34,091 nt of DNA from positions 1-34,091 of the forward strand of contig CANKMT010000062.1 in assembly GCA_947482825.1 (NCBI GenBank), in the 5' to 3' direction. Position numbers and translations under genes: made by a program. Shown here in pieces: positions 7,296-16,179 of this stretch. Below the pieces are notes generated by a model. That model was not told where the DNA came from. It made no database searches and worked only from the letters and a program-made list of their open reading frames with translations. Source of the stretch: Betaproteobacteria bacterium (GTDB taxonomy: Bacteria; Pseudomonadota; Gammaproteobacteria; Burkholderiales; SG8-39). Every line of letters starts with the position of its first letter. Within the stretch, counting starts at the first letter, position 1.

Positions 7296-8305
7296 GCGGC
7301 CTGCCTGCCCTTGGGTGCGTCGCTGGTGGTGTCCAGCAACCAGCAGGAAGCGAGATGCCCCGTCCCCGCGCCGGTCTCGGGCGGGCGCTCGTCGCGGCAG
7401 CGCGCCGTCACGTGCGGACAGCGCTCGGCAAACGCGCAGCCTTTTCCAAGCAGGTGCAGCGGCGGCACGACGCCGGGAATTTCCTGCAGCGCTTTGCGCA
7501 CCGCGCCTTTGCCGAGCTGCAATTGCGGACGGCAGGCGAGCAGCCCGCGCGTATAGGGGTGGGCGGGCTGGCCGAGGATCGCCTCCACCGGGCCTTCCTC
7601 GGCTTTGCGCCCGGCATACATCACCACCACCCGGTCGGCCATCTCGGCGATCGCGCCCATGTCGTGGGTGATTAGCACGATGGCGGTGCCGCGCGTGTCG
7701 CGCAGTTCCTGCAACAGGTCGAAGATCTGCGCCTGCACCGTGACATCGAGCGCGGTGGTCGGCTCGTCGGCAATCAGCACCTGCGGCTCGCACACCAGCG
7801 CCATCGCGATCATCACGCGCTGGCGCATCCCGCCGGAGAACTGGTGCGGGTACTCGTCGATTCGCCGTTCGGCTTCAGGAATATGCACGGCCTTGAGCAT
7901 TTCGATCGTCCGGCTGCGCGCCTGCGCAGCGGTTAGGCCCAGATGCAGTCGCGCGGTCTCGGCTATCTGGTCGCCGATCGTGAAGACCGGGTTGAGCGAG
8001 GTCATCGGCTCCTGGAAGATCATCGCGATCCGGTGACCGCGCACTTCGCGCAGGCGCGATTCGGCGGCTTTGAGGAGGTCTTCGCCGTCGAAGCGAACCG
8101 ATCCGCCGGTCACATGGCCCGCGGGCTTGGGCACGAGGCCCATGATCGCGAGCGCAGTCATGCTCTTGCCGCACCCGGACTCGCCGACGATGCCGAGGGT
8201 CTCGCCGGCATTCACGGCGAGTGACACGCCGTCGAGCACGCGCACGCGGCCGTCCCAGGTATCGAACTCGACCTTGAGGTTCTCGATTTCGAGGAGAGCG
8301 GCCAT
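7292..8305 (-). CDS. ABC transporter ATP-binding protein, DppD/OppD type
   Basis: This is the 337-residue first ATPase of the same importer. Walker A is GESGCGKSM (41-49), Q-loop FQEPMTSLNP (97-106), signature FSGGMRQR (156-163), Walker B LIADEP (177-182) and switch H214. The C-terminal oligopeptide-binding extension carries CAFAERCPH. Length is typical. The ATG lies four bases after the stop of the permease gene. Together with the downstream ATPase it should form a heterodimer, as in Dpp and Opp systems. The cargo is not necessarily a peptide, because this family also takes up opines, glycosides, metals and many xenobiotic-derived compounds. Confidence 0.93.
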   Translation of the reverse strand: MAALLEIENLKVEFDTWDGRVRVLDGVSLAVNAGETLGIVGESGCGKSMTALAIMGLVPKPAGHVTGGSVRFDGEDLLKAAESRLREVRGHRIAMIFQEPMTSLNPVFTIGDQIAETARLHLGLTAAQARSRTIEMLKAVHIPEAERRIDEYPHQFSGGMRQRVMIAMALVCEPQVLIADEPTTALDVTVQAQIFDLLQELRDTRGTAIVLITHDMGAIAEMADRVVVMYAGRKAEEGPVEAILGQPAHPYTRGLLACRPQLQLGKGAVRKALQEIPGVVPPLHLLGKGCAFAERCPHVTARCRDERPPETGAGTGHLASCWLLDTTSDAPKGRQAA

Positions 8306-8309
8306 CGGG

Positions 8310-9185
8310 TCAGCGCGTCCGCAGGCGCGGATTGAAGGCGTCGTTCAGGCCGTCGCCGACCAGGCTGATCGCAAGCACCGTAAGGAAGATGCAGACGCCC
8401 GGGAAAGTGACGGCCCACCACATCTCGCGCAGGTAGTTCCGGTTCGACCCGATCATCATGCCCCAGCTCATCATGTTCGGGTCCGACAGGCCGAGGAACG
8501 AAAGTCCCGCTTCGAACAGGATCGCGGTGCCGGTGGCCAGCGTGGCCGCCACGATGATCGGCGGCAGCGCATTGGGCAGTATTACACCCCAGATGATGCG
8601 GCCGTTGGACGAACCGATCGCGCGCGCGGCGCGCACGTACTCGAGTTGCTTGATGCGCAGGAACTCGGCCCGCGTGAGGCGCGCCATGCTGGTCCATGCG
8701 ACGAAGCCGATCGCAAAAGTCACGGTGACGAGCGATGGCGTGAAAAGCATCACCAGCACCATCGCGAAGAGCAGGGCCGGCAGCACCTGGAAGAATTCCG
8801 TGATCCGGCCAAGGAGGGCGTCGACCTTCCCGCCGTAGTAGCCGCCGAGCGCGCCCATGGTGATGCCGATGACGGTCGCGATCATCGCGGCGAAGAAACC
8901 GACCATAAGCGTCGGGCGGCCGCCGCGCACCAGGCCGGCCAGCATGTCGCGCCCGAGGTAGTCGGTGCCCAGCACGGCATCGGCATCCGTGCCGGGTGGG
9001 GTTTTGGGTGCGCCGACGATGTCGAAGGGGTCCACCGGGTAGATCCACGGACCGGCGATCGCCGTCGTCAGCACGAGCGCGAGGATCCCCAGGCCGACAA
9101 GGGCTGCATAGTTGCGCTTGAAGACGCTCCACGCCTCGCGCCATGGTCCGCGCGCTTCGGTCTCAGCCATCGCGGGCTCAACCAT
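8310..9185 (-). CDS. ABC transporter permease, DppC/OppC type
   Basis: This is a 291-residue inner-membrane permease with the DppC layout: an N-terminal cytoplasmic stretch and first helix (ALVGLGILALVLTTAIAGPWIY), a periplasmic segment with GTDYLGRDMLAGLVRGGR, then a five-helix BPD_transp_1 domain. The ATPase-coupling loop is near residue 200 (AARAIGSSNGRIIWGVILPN). The ATG at 9185 overlaps the upstream permease gene by eight bases. An ATG at 9170 (MAETEARG), seven bases after that stop, is an equally good start. It pairs with the DppB-type subunit. Confidence 0.92.
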   Translation of the reverse strand: MVEPAMAETEARGPWREAWSVFKRNYAALVGLGILALVLTTAIAGPWIYPVDPFDIVGAPKTPPGTDADAVLGTDYLGRDMLAGLVRGGRPTLMVGFFAAMIATVIGITMGALGGYYGGKVDALLGRITEFFQVLPALLFAMVLVMLFTPSLVTVTFAIGFVAWTSMARLTRAEFLRIKQLEYVRAARAIGSSNGRIIWGVILPNALPPIIVAATLATGTAILFEAGLSFLGLSDPNMMSWGMMIGSNRNYLREMWWAVTFPGVCIFLTVLAISLVGDGLNDAFNPRLRTR

Positions 9186-10155
9186 CGGTCCTGATTCTCG
9201 GGTCGATCAGGCGGTAGGCGAGGTCGGTCAGCAGGTTTCCCACGATCACCAGCAGCGCCGAGAGGAGCAGGATGCCCAGGATCAGCTGCGTGTCGCGGCG
9301 CAGGATCGCCTCGAAGGCCAGCAGGCCCATGCCCGGCCAGGTGAACACGGTTTCGACCAGAACGGCGCCCGCGAGCATGCCGGAAAACTGCAGGCCGGCA
9401 ATCGTCACCACCGGAAGGATGGCATTGCGCAGCGCGTGCTTGAACACCACCTTGTTTTCGGACAGGCCCTTCGCCCGGGCCGTGCGCACATAGTCCGAGC
9501 CAAGCACTTCGATCATGCTCGCGCGCGCCAGGCGCGAATACAGCGCAAGGTAGATGATCGCGAGCGTCCCGGCCGGCAGCACGAGATGGTGCGCCACGTC
9601 GAGCACATACGCGAATCCGGTTGCGCCCGAAGCAATGTCGTACATCCCGGAAGCCGGCAGGATCGGCCACACCGACGCGAAGAGCAGGAGCAGCAGAAGC
9701 CCGGACCAGAACACCGGGGCCGAGAACCCGAACAGCGCCACGATCGTGACGAACGCGCCGAGCCAGCTGGAAGGCCGGCGCGCCGCCGTCACGCCCAGGA
9801 ACGTGCCCAAAACGACTGCACTAGCGAGAGCAGAGAAGACGAGAAGCACGGTGGCGAACATCCTGTCCGCGACCAGGCCCAGCACCGGGCGGTTGAAATA
9901 GGTCGACACACCCAGATCGCCGGTCGCCACCCGCGAGACATAGATGAACAGCTGTTCAAGGAACCCCTTGTCCAGCCCGTAGGTCTTGCGCAGGCTGGCG
10001 ATCGTTTCGGCCGACGCGCCGCCCATTTCGCCGACGATGGTCTCGACGACATCGCCAGGGGCGAGGTGGATCAGGGTGAAATTGAGGATCGCCACCGCTA
10101 GCAGCAACCCGATCGCATAGGCGATCCGGCGGGCGATGAAGAGGGCGATCCGCAA
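9178..10155 (-). CDS. ABC transporter permease, DppB/OppB type
   Basis: This 325-residue permease begins with the characteristic first helix (RRIAYAIGLLLAVAILNF) and HLAPGD motif. The long periplasmic loop with YGLDKGFLEQ follows, then a BPD_transp_1 domain with the coupling loop YVRTARAKGLSENKVVFKHA. Length is normal. The start appears to be TTG at 10155, nine bases after the stop of the binding-protein gene. There is no upstream in-frame ATG before that stop and no clear Shine-Dalgarno, so coupling to the upstream gene is likely. It forms the membrane channel with the DppC-type protein. Confidence 0.92.
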   Translation of the reverse strand: MRIALFIARRIAYAIGLLLAVAILNFTLIHLAPGDVVETIVGEMGGASAETIASLRKTYGLDKGFLEQLFIYVSRVATGDLGVSTYFNRPVLGLVADRMFATVLLVFSALASAVVLGTFLGVTAARRPSSWLGAFVTIVALFGFSAPVFWSGLLLLLLFASVWPILPASGMYDIASGATGFAYVLDVAHHLVLPAGTLAIIYLALYSRLARASMIEVLGSDYVRTARAKGLSENKVVFKHALRNAILPVVTIAGLQFSGMLAGAVLVETVFTWPGMGLLAFEAILRRDTQLILGILLLSALLVIVGNLLTDLAYRLIDPRIRTDG

Positions 10156-10164
10156 GGCGGGGCC

Positions 10165-11733
10165 CTATTCGCGGTACATCTCGTCGATCGGGGCCATGGC
10201 GCCCCAGATCGTGGTCGGGAGGCTGCGCAGGTTCTTTTCGTAGATGGTGAAGTAGGGCAGCACGTTGATGTAGGCGATCGGCGCGTCACCCACGACGATC
10301 TTCTGGAATTCCTGGTATTCGGCCTTGCGTTTGGCCGGGTCGCGCTCGACGGCGGCTTTGGCAAGCAGGTCATCGACCTTCGGGTTCGAGTAGCTCTGGG
10401 TGTTCGACCAGATGATGCCGGGCCGGATGTTCGAAGAGAGGTACGTGCGGTGCACCCCGATGACCGGGTCGCCCCAGTTGAACACCGCGTCCATGGTCAT
10501 GTCGAAATCGTGCGCGCCCACACGCTTGGCCCAGGTCGGGAAGTCGGGCGCATTGCGCACGGTCACCTCGATGCCGATCTTCTTCAGTTGCGGCTTCAGG
10601 TATTCGGCCACGTTCTTTTGCTGCTCGTTGGAGCCGGGCAGGTAATCGACACTGAGCGAAGCCCGCACGCCGCCGGCGCCTTTCTTGAGGCCCGCCTGGT
10701 CCAGCAACCGGTTGGCTTTTTCGAGATCGACCTTGTAGTGCTCCACGGCGCCCGAGTAGAAGGGCGCGCCCGGCGCGATCGGGCCGGTGGCAATCCTGCT
10801 GCGGCCGTTGTGGAGCTTTTTCGTGATGAACTCGCGGTCGATCGCAAAAGAGATCGCCTGGCGCACGCGCGCATCATCGAGCGGCTTCTTCTTCGTGTTG
10901 AAGGCCAGCCAGTTGAGCGGCCCGATCGCGTCGCCCCCCTTGTCGGTGGTCGCGATGCCGGGGGTCTTGGACAACCGGTCGAGAAGCGCGAGGTCGGCCC
11001 AGAAGGGCGTGAACTGGATCTCCTTCCTTTCGATGGCCACGGCCAGCGCGTTGCTGTCGCGGAATATGCGCACGATGATCCGATCGAACTTGGGACGGTC
11101 CTTGATGAAGAACGCCGGATTCTTTTCCAGAATGATGTGTTCGCCCGGCTTGAACTCCGCCAGCTTGTACGGTCCGGAGCCAATCGGGGTCGTGTTGCGC
11201 GCATGGGTCTTGAGGTCCGCTCCGTCGCCAAAGATGTGTTTCGGCATGATCGGGCAGAGCGCCGGGGACAGCGCGAGGAAGATCGCGGGGTGGGGCTGCG
11301 ACATGCGGATGATCGCCACGGTCGGGCTGGGCGTGTCCACGCGCTCGACCGCCGCGAGCATCGACGAAAAAGGATGGTTGGCCTTGATCGCCATGATCGA
11401 GAAAGCCACGTCCTCCGAAGTGACCGGCTTGCCGTCGTGGAACGTGGCATTCGGGACGAGCTTGAGGAGCAGCGACTTGCCGTCGTCCTGGAAGCTCCAG
11501 CTTTCGGCCAGGTAGGGTTGCGGATTCCACTTGTCATCGAACCGCAGCGGGCTTGCGAAGACCTGTGCGCCGACCATCGCCGTGGCGTAGCCCGATTGCA
11601 CCGCCGGATTGAAGTGGCGCGCCACCTGCGTGGTGCCCCAGATCAGGGTGCCGCCGGCCTTCTGCGCCGTTGCCGGGGCCGCGATGGCGAGCGTCGCGGC
11701 GAACACTATGGACTTCACGATCGTTTGCATCAT
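10165..11733 (-). CDS. ABC transporter substrate-binding protein, family 5 (DppA/OppA type), copy 1
   Basis: This 522-residue protein is an exported SBP_bac_5 protein. Its signal peptide (hydrophobic IVFAATLAIAAPA) probably ends at ATA|QK near residue 23. The mature protein has the family blocks ESWSFQDDGKSLLLKL, FHDGKPVTSEDVAFSI, GSGPYKLAEFKPGEHIILEKN and VRQAISFAIDREFI. The ATG at 11733 has GGAG six bases upstream, one of the better ribosome sites in the operon. It heads the transporter block and follows the aminotransferase by 36 bp. It is clearly paralogous to the binding protein at 20398-21981, with long identical stretches. The ligand is unknown. Confidence 0.93.
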   Translation of the reverse strand: MMQTIVKSIVFAATLAIAAPATAQKAGGTLIWGTTQVARHFNPAVQSGYATAMVGAQVFASPLRFDDKWNPQPYLAESWSFQDDGKSLLLKLVPNATFHDGKPVTSEDVAFSIMAIKANHPFSSMLAAVERVDTPSPTVAIIRMSQPHPAIFLALSPALCPIMPKHIFGDGADLKTHARNTTPIGSGPYKLAEFKPGEHIILEKNPAFFIKDRPKFDRIIVRIFRDSNALAVAIERKEIQFTPFWADLALLDRLSKTPGIATTDKGGDAIGPLNWLAFNTKKKPLDDARVRQAISFAIDREFITKKLHNGRSRIATGPIAPGAPFYSGAVEHYKVDLEKANRLLDQAGLKKGAGGVRASLSVDYLPGSNEQQKNVAEYLKPQLKKIGIEVTVRNAPDFPTWAKRVGAHDFDMTMDAVFNWGDPVIGVHRTYLSSNIRPGIIWSNTQSYSNPKVDDLLAKAAVERDPAKRKAEYQEFQKIVVGDAPIAYINVLPYFTIYEKNLRSLPTTIWGAMAPIDEMYRE

Positions 11734-11769
11734 GGACTTCTCCGGCAGACGGGCGAAAGGACGGTTGGG

Positions 11770-13119
11770 CTAGGCGATGGTCGTGAGCACTTCAGAGATC
11801 GTGGAGACGATCTGGTCGATCTGCGATTTCTCCACGATCAAAGGCGGCGACACGGCGATCGTCTCCCCGGTGACCCGGATCAGCAGGCCCTTGTCGAACG
11901 CCTTGGTGAATGCCTCGAACGCGCGCTTGCCCACCGCGCCTTCGCGCGAGTTCAGCTCGATCCCTGCCACCAAGCCGATCACGCGCAGGTCCATCACGTG
12001 CTTGGAGCCCTTCAGCTGCCAGATCGCGTCTTCCCAGTACTTCGCGAGCCCTGCAGCCCGCGTGAGCAGCCCTTCCTCGGCATACACGTCCAGCGTCGCG
12101 ATCCCCGCGGCGCACGCCATCGGGTGCCCCGAGTAGGTGTACCCGTGGAAGAACTCCATCCCGTCCGGGCCTTTCATGAACGTGTCGTAAATGGCATCCG
12201 AAATGAACACTGCCCCCATCGGGATCGTCGCATTGGTGATCCCCTTGGCTGTCGTGAACATGTCCGGCTTTACCCCGAAGTAGTCCACGGCGAACGGCGT
12301 GCCCAACCGACCGAAGCCCGTGATCACCTCGTCGAATATGAGCAGGATGCCGTGCTTGGTGCAGATCTCGCGCAGCCGCTCGAGGTATCCCTTGGGCGGG
12401 ATCAACACCCCGGTGGAGCCGGCCACGGGCTCGACGATTACCGCGGCGATGCTCGAGGCGTCGTGTAGCGCCACCAGACGCTCGAGGTCGTCGGCGAACT
12501 CCAACCCGCCGTGCGCCGGCTGGCCGTGGCTCATGAGGTTGCGCGCAGGATCGTGCGTGTGGCGGATATGGGCTACGCCCGGGAGCATGGCCGTGCCGAA
12601 AGTCTTGCGGTTGCTGACGATGCCGCCAACCGACATGCCGCCGAAGTTCACCCCGTGATAGCCGCGCTCCCGGCCGATCAGCCGGAAGCGCACGGCATCG
12701 CCGCGCGCCCGGTGGTAGGCCAGCGCCACCTTGAGCGCTGTGTCGGCCGACTCCGAGCCCGAGTTGGTATAGAAGATATGGCCCAGCCCCTTGGGGGCAA
12801 TGGCGGCGAGGCGTTCGGCGAACTCGAACGCGATCGGGTGACCCATCTGGAAAGAAGGCGCGAAGTCGAGCTTTTTCGCTTGCGCGGCGATCGCCTCGGC
12901 GATCTTGGGACGGCAATGCCCGGCATTGACGCACCACAGGCCCGCGGTGCCGTCGAGCACCTTGCGCCCCTCCGGGGTCCAGTAGTACATGCCCTCGGCG
13001 CGCTCGAGCAGCCTCGGGGCTTGCTTGAACTCGCGGTTGGCCGTGTACGGCATGAAGAAGGCGCTTTGCTGAAGGTCTGCTGCGGCTTGCGTCACTTTGG
13101 TGTCGACACGGTCGTTCAT
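11770..13119 (-). CDS. Class III PLP aminotransferase (beta-alanine/omega-amino acid:pyruvate type)
   Basis: This 449-residue enzyme has class III features: the phosphate-binding GSES turn (121-124), YHG (154-156), D263 in IFDEVITGFGR for the pyridine nitrogen, and the Schiff-base lysine K292 in TTAKGITN. The blocks DGTAGLWCVNAGH and FFHGYTYSGHP are those of beta-alanine or omega-amine:pyruvate transaminases. It would move an amino group from a terminal amine to pyruvate, giving a semialdehyde and alanine. The ATG overlaps the monooxygenase stop in an ATGA arrangement, so the two are translationally coupled. It probably handles an amine released by the hydrolases of the cluster, but the exact substrate is inference. 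Confidence 0.92.
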   Translation of the reverse strand: MNDRVDTKVTQAAADLQQSAFFMPYTANREFKQAPRLLERAEGMYYWTPEGRKVLDGTAGLWCVNAGHCRPKIAEAIAAQAKKLDFAPSFQMGHPIAFEFAERLAAIAPKGLGHIFYTNSGSESADTALKVALAYHRARGDAVRFRLIGRERGYHGVNFGGMSVGGIVSNRKTFGTAMLPGVAHIRHTHDPARNLMSHGQPAHGGLEFADDLERLVALHDASSIAAVIVEPVAGSTGVLIPPKGYLERLREICTKHGILLIFDEVITGFGRLGTPFAVDYFGVKPDMFTTAKGITNATIPMGAVFISDAIYDTFMKGPDGMEFFHGYTYSGHPMACAAGIATLDVYAEEGLLTRAAGLAKYWEDAIWQLKGSKHVMDLRVIGLVAGIELNSREGAVGKRAFEAFTKAFDKGLLIRVTGETIAVSPPLIVEKSQIDQIVSTISEVLTTIA

Positions 13120-14816
13120 GCGGTTTTCCTTTTCGGTTCGGATTGTGGCGAAGACTCGCGGAGTGCGCTTGCGCGTGCGCCGCTGATCAGGTCGATGAAG
13201 CCGGAAACATCGGTGGGCAATGCGTCACCGCGCCAGGCAACGTGCTGGTCCGGACGCGAGAGCACAAGCTTGTGGCGGTAAACCTTTGCGGCCTCGGCGG
13301 AATCGACGTCGAGGACTGCAAAGGGCACGCCGTGAGCAAGCGCGGCGGCGACGATGGCGGACACGTCGATCACCGGGTCGAATCGAAGCAGTGTGTAGTC
13401 CGGGCCCAGCGCGTCATAAAGCGAGCGTCCGTCACGCAGCCACAGGTGCGGCGTTCGGCAGCCGGGAACGGTGGAAGGGGTGAAGTCGTACATGGAGTAG
13501 GCCGGGGGCGATTCGCCATCGTAAGCGATGATCGGCGAGTCGCTGTAGAAATAGCCGAAATTGAGACCGCCGCAGCAATACTGCTGCACGTTGAGTTCGT
13601 ACGCGGCCTTGCCGAGCGTTTCACGCGCCGTGTCGCCTTCGGGGCCGGGCGCCTCGATGTTGGCCGGCACGGTCTGCCGCTGCCTCGCCATCTGGAATGA
13701 GTGGCCCATCGCGAAATGCGACACCTGCTCGGTGATCGGCAAGCGCTCTTTCTGGTGCGCATCGAGGATGCCTTCGGCGCCCCAGCCTTTGATGCGCGCA
13801 GCCAGCAGCCACCCGAGGTTGGCCGCATCGGCGATGCCGGCATTCATGCCATAGCCCGCATAGGGGACCCACAAGTGCGCCGCGTCGCCGCAGATGAACA
13901 CGCGACGGTCGCGGAACTTGTCGGCCACGAGGCGCCTTCCGATCCAGTCTTCCTTGGCAATCACTTCGTATTCGAAGTCGGCCCCGACCCCGAGGATCGT
14001 GCGGATCGCCCAGTCCCGGTCGATCGATTCGAAATCGTCCTCGCTGTCGAGCAGGTAATTGTGGATCAGCCAGGTTTCCCGGCCGTCGATCGCCATGACG
14101 TTACCGCTTCGGCGCGGATTGAGCGAGAACATGACCCACGCGGGCTTGCCCGGCAGCATCGACAGCAGCTTGGGGGCGCGAATGAAGCTCGATTGCACGC
14201 GCTGGACTACGGGTGTTCCGGTGAGCGTGGCGCCGATCTTGCGCCGGACCTCGGAGCGGCCGCCGTCACAGCCGACCATGTAGCTGCAGGCGATGCGTGT
14301 GCTCTCGCCGGTGTCGAGGTTGCGGGCGGTTGCGATCACGCCGACGTCGTTTTGCGAGAAATCGTCGATCGAGGTGCGGTTGAGGATCGTCAGGCCGGGC
14401 AGACCCGCGGCATGCTCGCCGAGTACCGGCTCGAGAAACATCTGGTTGATGCGATGCGGGGGTTCGGGCGTCGGCCACCAGGTATCGGGGCCGTCGCGGG
14501 CGGTGTAGCGGTCTTTTCGGCACGGGATGGGAATGCGCGCGAGTTCGGTCCCGGTCGTGGTCGTGCGGTACGAGCAGTCGTTCGGGTAGTCCTCCGGCAG
14601 GCCGGCATTGCGCAGTTTCTGCGCCACGCCCAATCGTCGGAAGATCTCCATCGAGCGCGCCGAGGTGTGGTTGCACTTGACGCTTGGCGCTTCGCCGCGG
14701 CGGCGCAGTTCAGCGACCACCACGGGGATGCCGCGCCACGCGAGGTCCATCGCGAGCGTCAGGCCGACGGGGCCGCCGCCTGCTATCAGTACCGAGGTTT
14801 CGAGGGTCTTTGCCAT
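13116..14816 (-). CDS. Class A FAD-dependent monooxygenase (PheA/TfdB/MhpA family)
   Basis: This 566-residue flavoprotein hydroxylase has the dinucleotide fold GGGPVGLT (13-20), the DG motif in VGCDGGRSEVRR, and the GD motif in RRVFICGDAAHLWVPYAGYGMNAGI. Its C-terminal thioredoxin-like domain is typical of the 550-650-residue phenol hydroxylase branch. Such enzymes insert one oxygen atom into an aromatic or conjugated ring using NAD(P)H and O2. The ATG at 14816 (MAKTLET) is preferred over the longer frame because it places the FAD fold at the normal distance and lies seven bases after the preceding stop. It is coupled to the aminotransferase gene by a 4-bp overlap. The likely role is ring hydroxylation within the pathway; the substrate is unknown. 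Confidence 0.92.
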   Translation of the reverse strand: MAKTLETSVLIAGGGPVGLTLAMDLAWRGIPVVVAELRRRGEAPSVKCNHTSARSMEIFRRLGVAQKLRNAGLPEDYPNDCSYRTTTTGTELARIPIPCRKDRYTARDGPDTWWPTPEPPHRINQMFLEPVLGEHAAGLPGLTILNRTSIDDFSQNDVGVIATARNLDTGESTRIACSYMVGCDGGRSEVRRKIGATLTGTPVVQRVQSSFIRAPKLLSMLPGKPAWVMFSLNPRRSGNVMAIDGRETWLIHNYLLDSEDDFESIDRDWAIRTILGVGADFEYEVIAKEDWIGRRLVADKFRDRRVFICGDAAHLWVPYAGYGMNAGIADAANLGWLLAARIKGWGAEGILDAHQKERLPITEQVSHFAMGHSFQMARQRQTVPANIEAPGPEGDTARETLGKAAYELNVQQYCCGGLNFGYFYSDSPIIAYDGESPPAYSMYDFTPSTVPGCRTPHLWLRDGRSLYDALGPDYTLLRFDPVIDVSAIVAAALAHGVPFAVLDVDSAEAAKVYRHKLVLSRPDQHVAWRGDALPTDVSGFIDLISGARASALRESSPQSEPKRKTA

Positions 14817-14823
14817 TGGCGGA

Positions 14824-16179
14824 TCAGGCGGCAACGCGCGAAGCGCCAAACAGCGATTCCACGCGCTCGCGGGTATAGAGCGTGCTCCACCACTGGTGCG
14901 AGAAATCGGACACCTTGGACGGGTCGTAGCTGCGCTGGCGCAAGTCCACGGGCTCGCCGCCGAGAAGGACGGCCTTGATGCGCTGTTTCTCGAGCAGGAC
15001 GGTCACGTCACGCAGCGGGTCACCGTCGACGACGACCAGATCTGCGAGTTTCCCGGCTTCGATCGCCCCGACCCCCGCGCCATGCGAGAGAAATTTCGCG
15101 GCAAGCGATGTAGCACTGCGCAGCGCCTGTGCCGTGGTCATGCCCAGATACTTCACGAAAATATCGAGCTCCTTGGCATGCCATTCGCCGTAAGGGGTCA
15201 GCGCAAAGCCCGAATCGGTGCCGGGCAGGATGGGCACGCCGAGCTTGTAGGCGCGCGAAAGCACCGCGCATGCGGTATCGAATTCCGCCTGGCTCGCAGC
15301 GCGCCGCCCATGGTGGAACGCCTGGTCGGTGGGCTGCGTGAAGTCGATATCGTGGCGCAGGAAAGTCAGCGTCGGCGCGATCGAGCACTTGTTCTTCAAC
15401 ACGGCGTCGAGGCCTTCTTCATCCATGTATGAAGCGTGGAAGATGAGGTCTACGGCGGCCCGCGCGGAGTAGAGCACGGCTTCGCGGCCACGCGCATGGA
15501 CGATGGCTTTGCGCCCGAGCCGGTGGACTTCCTCGACGATCGCGCTCGTTTCGGCCTGCGTGAAGGCCGCGATGAACTCGCCGTCGGCGCGCTTCATGCG
15601 GCCGTCCATCGCGATCTTGATGCAGTCGACGCCTTCTTTCACCTGCCGGCGGACTTCCTCGATACTTTCGTCGAGGCTTTTCACCAGGTGGCCGACGCCG
15701 GTTTCGGGCGTGCCGATCCAGGTTGGATACCAGTCGGCGAGGCCTTGCCGGCTCGTGATATAGGGCCCGGCGGCCATGACCCGCGGCCCGGTGAAAAGCC
15801 CCGCATCGACCGCATTGCGGATCGAAAGCGAGATGCGCCCGGCATCACCCGGCGAGCAGATCGAGGTATAGCCTGCGGCGAGCACCTGCTGCGCGAAGAA
15901 CATGCCGCGCAGCGCGCGGAATTCCATCGGCGAATAAATGTCGATGTTCTCTTCGGACTTCGCGTTGCCGTAAGCAAGGTGCGTATGCAAATCGATCAGG
16001 CCGGGCAGGACGAAGAGTCCTGAATAGTCGAGGAAGACGTCGTCTTGCTTGCGCGCAGGCGCTGCGGCGGCGGGGCCGGCATACGCGATCGTGCCGTCCT
16101 GCACAAGGATGGCCTGGTCGGCCGCAGCCGTTTCGCCTTTGCCGTCGTAAAGCCAACCGCACTTGATGAAGGTCGCCAT
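14824..16179 (-). CDS. Imidazolonepropionase-like metal-dependent amidohydrolase
   Basis: This 451-residue amidohydrolase-superfamily enzyme has the metal pair HTH (H65, H67) in LPGLIDLHTHLAYGN, K188 in GVDCIKIAMDG, H228 in AIVHARG, H248 in LIFHAS, and D322 in PILPGTDSGF. The C-terminal sheet (GAIEAGKLADLVVVDGDPL) closes the composite domain. Relatives include imidazolonepropionase, prolidase-like and organophosphate-degrading hydrolases, so the bond cleaved is probably an amide, lactam or ester. The ATG at 16179 shares its A with the TGA of the GntR gene (TGATG), so the frame upstream of it is not part of this gene. It is the first enzyme gene behind the GntR regulator, which suggests control by it. 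Confidence 0.9.
   Translation of the reverse strand: MATFIKCGWLYDGKGETAAADQAILVQDGTIAYAGPAAAAPARKQDDVFLDYSGLFVLPGLIDLHTHLAYGNAKSEENIDIYSPMEFRALRGMFFAQQVLAAGYTSICSPGDAGRISLSIRNAVDAGLFTGPRVMAAGPYITSRQGLADWYPTWIGTPETGVGHLVKSLDESIEEVRRQVKEGVDCIKIAMDGRMKRADGEFIAAFTQAETSAIVEEVHRLGRKAIVHARGREAVLYSARAAVDLIFHASYMDEEGLDAVLKNKCSIAPTLTFLRHDIDFTQPTDQAFHHGRRAASQAEFDTACAVLSRAYKLGVPILPGTDSGFALTPYGEWHAKELDIFVKYLGMTTAQALRSATSLAAKFLSHGAGVGAIEAGKLADLVVVDGDPLRDVTVLLEKQRIKAVLLGGEPVDLRQRSYDPSKVSDFSHQWWSTLYTRERVESLFGASRVAA

Noticed and set aside
10450..12468. Long plus-strand open frame (672 residues) opposite the binding protein and aminotransferase genes
   Set aside because: Low-complexity Arg/His/Gly-rich shadow in high-GC DNA, with no recognisable domain. 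The minus strand encodes full-length known families here.
13701..14978. Plus-strand open frame (425 residues) opposite the monooxygenase gene
   Set aside because: Antisense shadow of a clear FAD monooxygenase, with no family features of its own.
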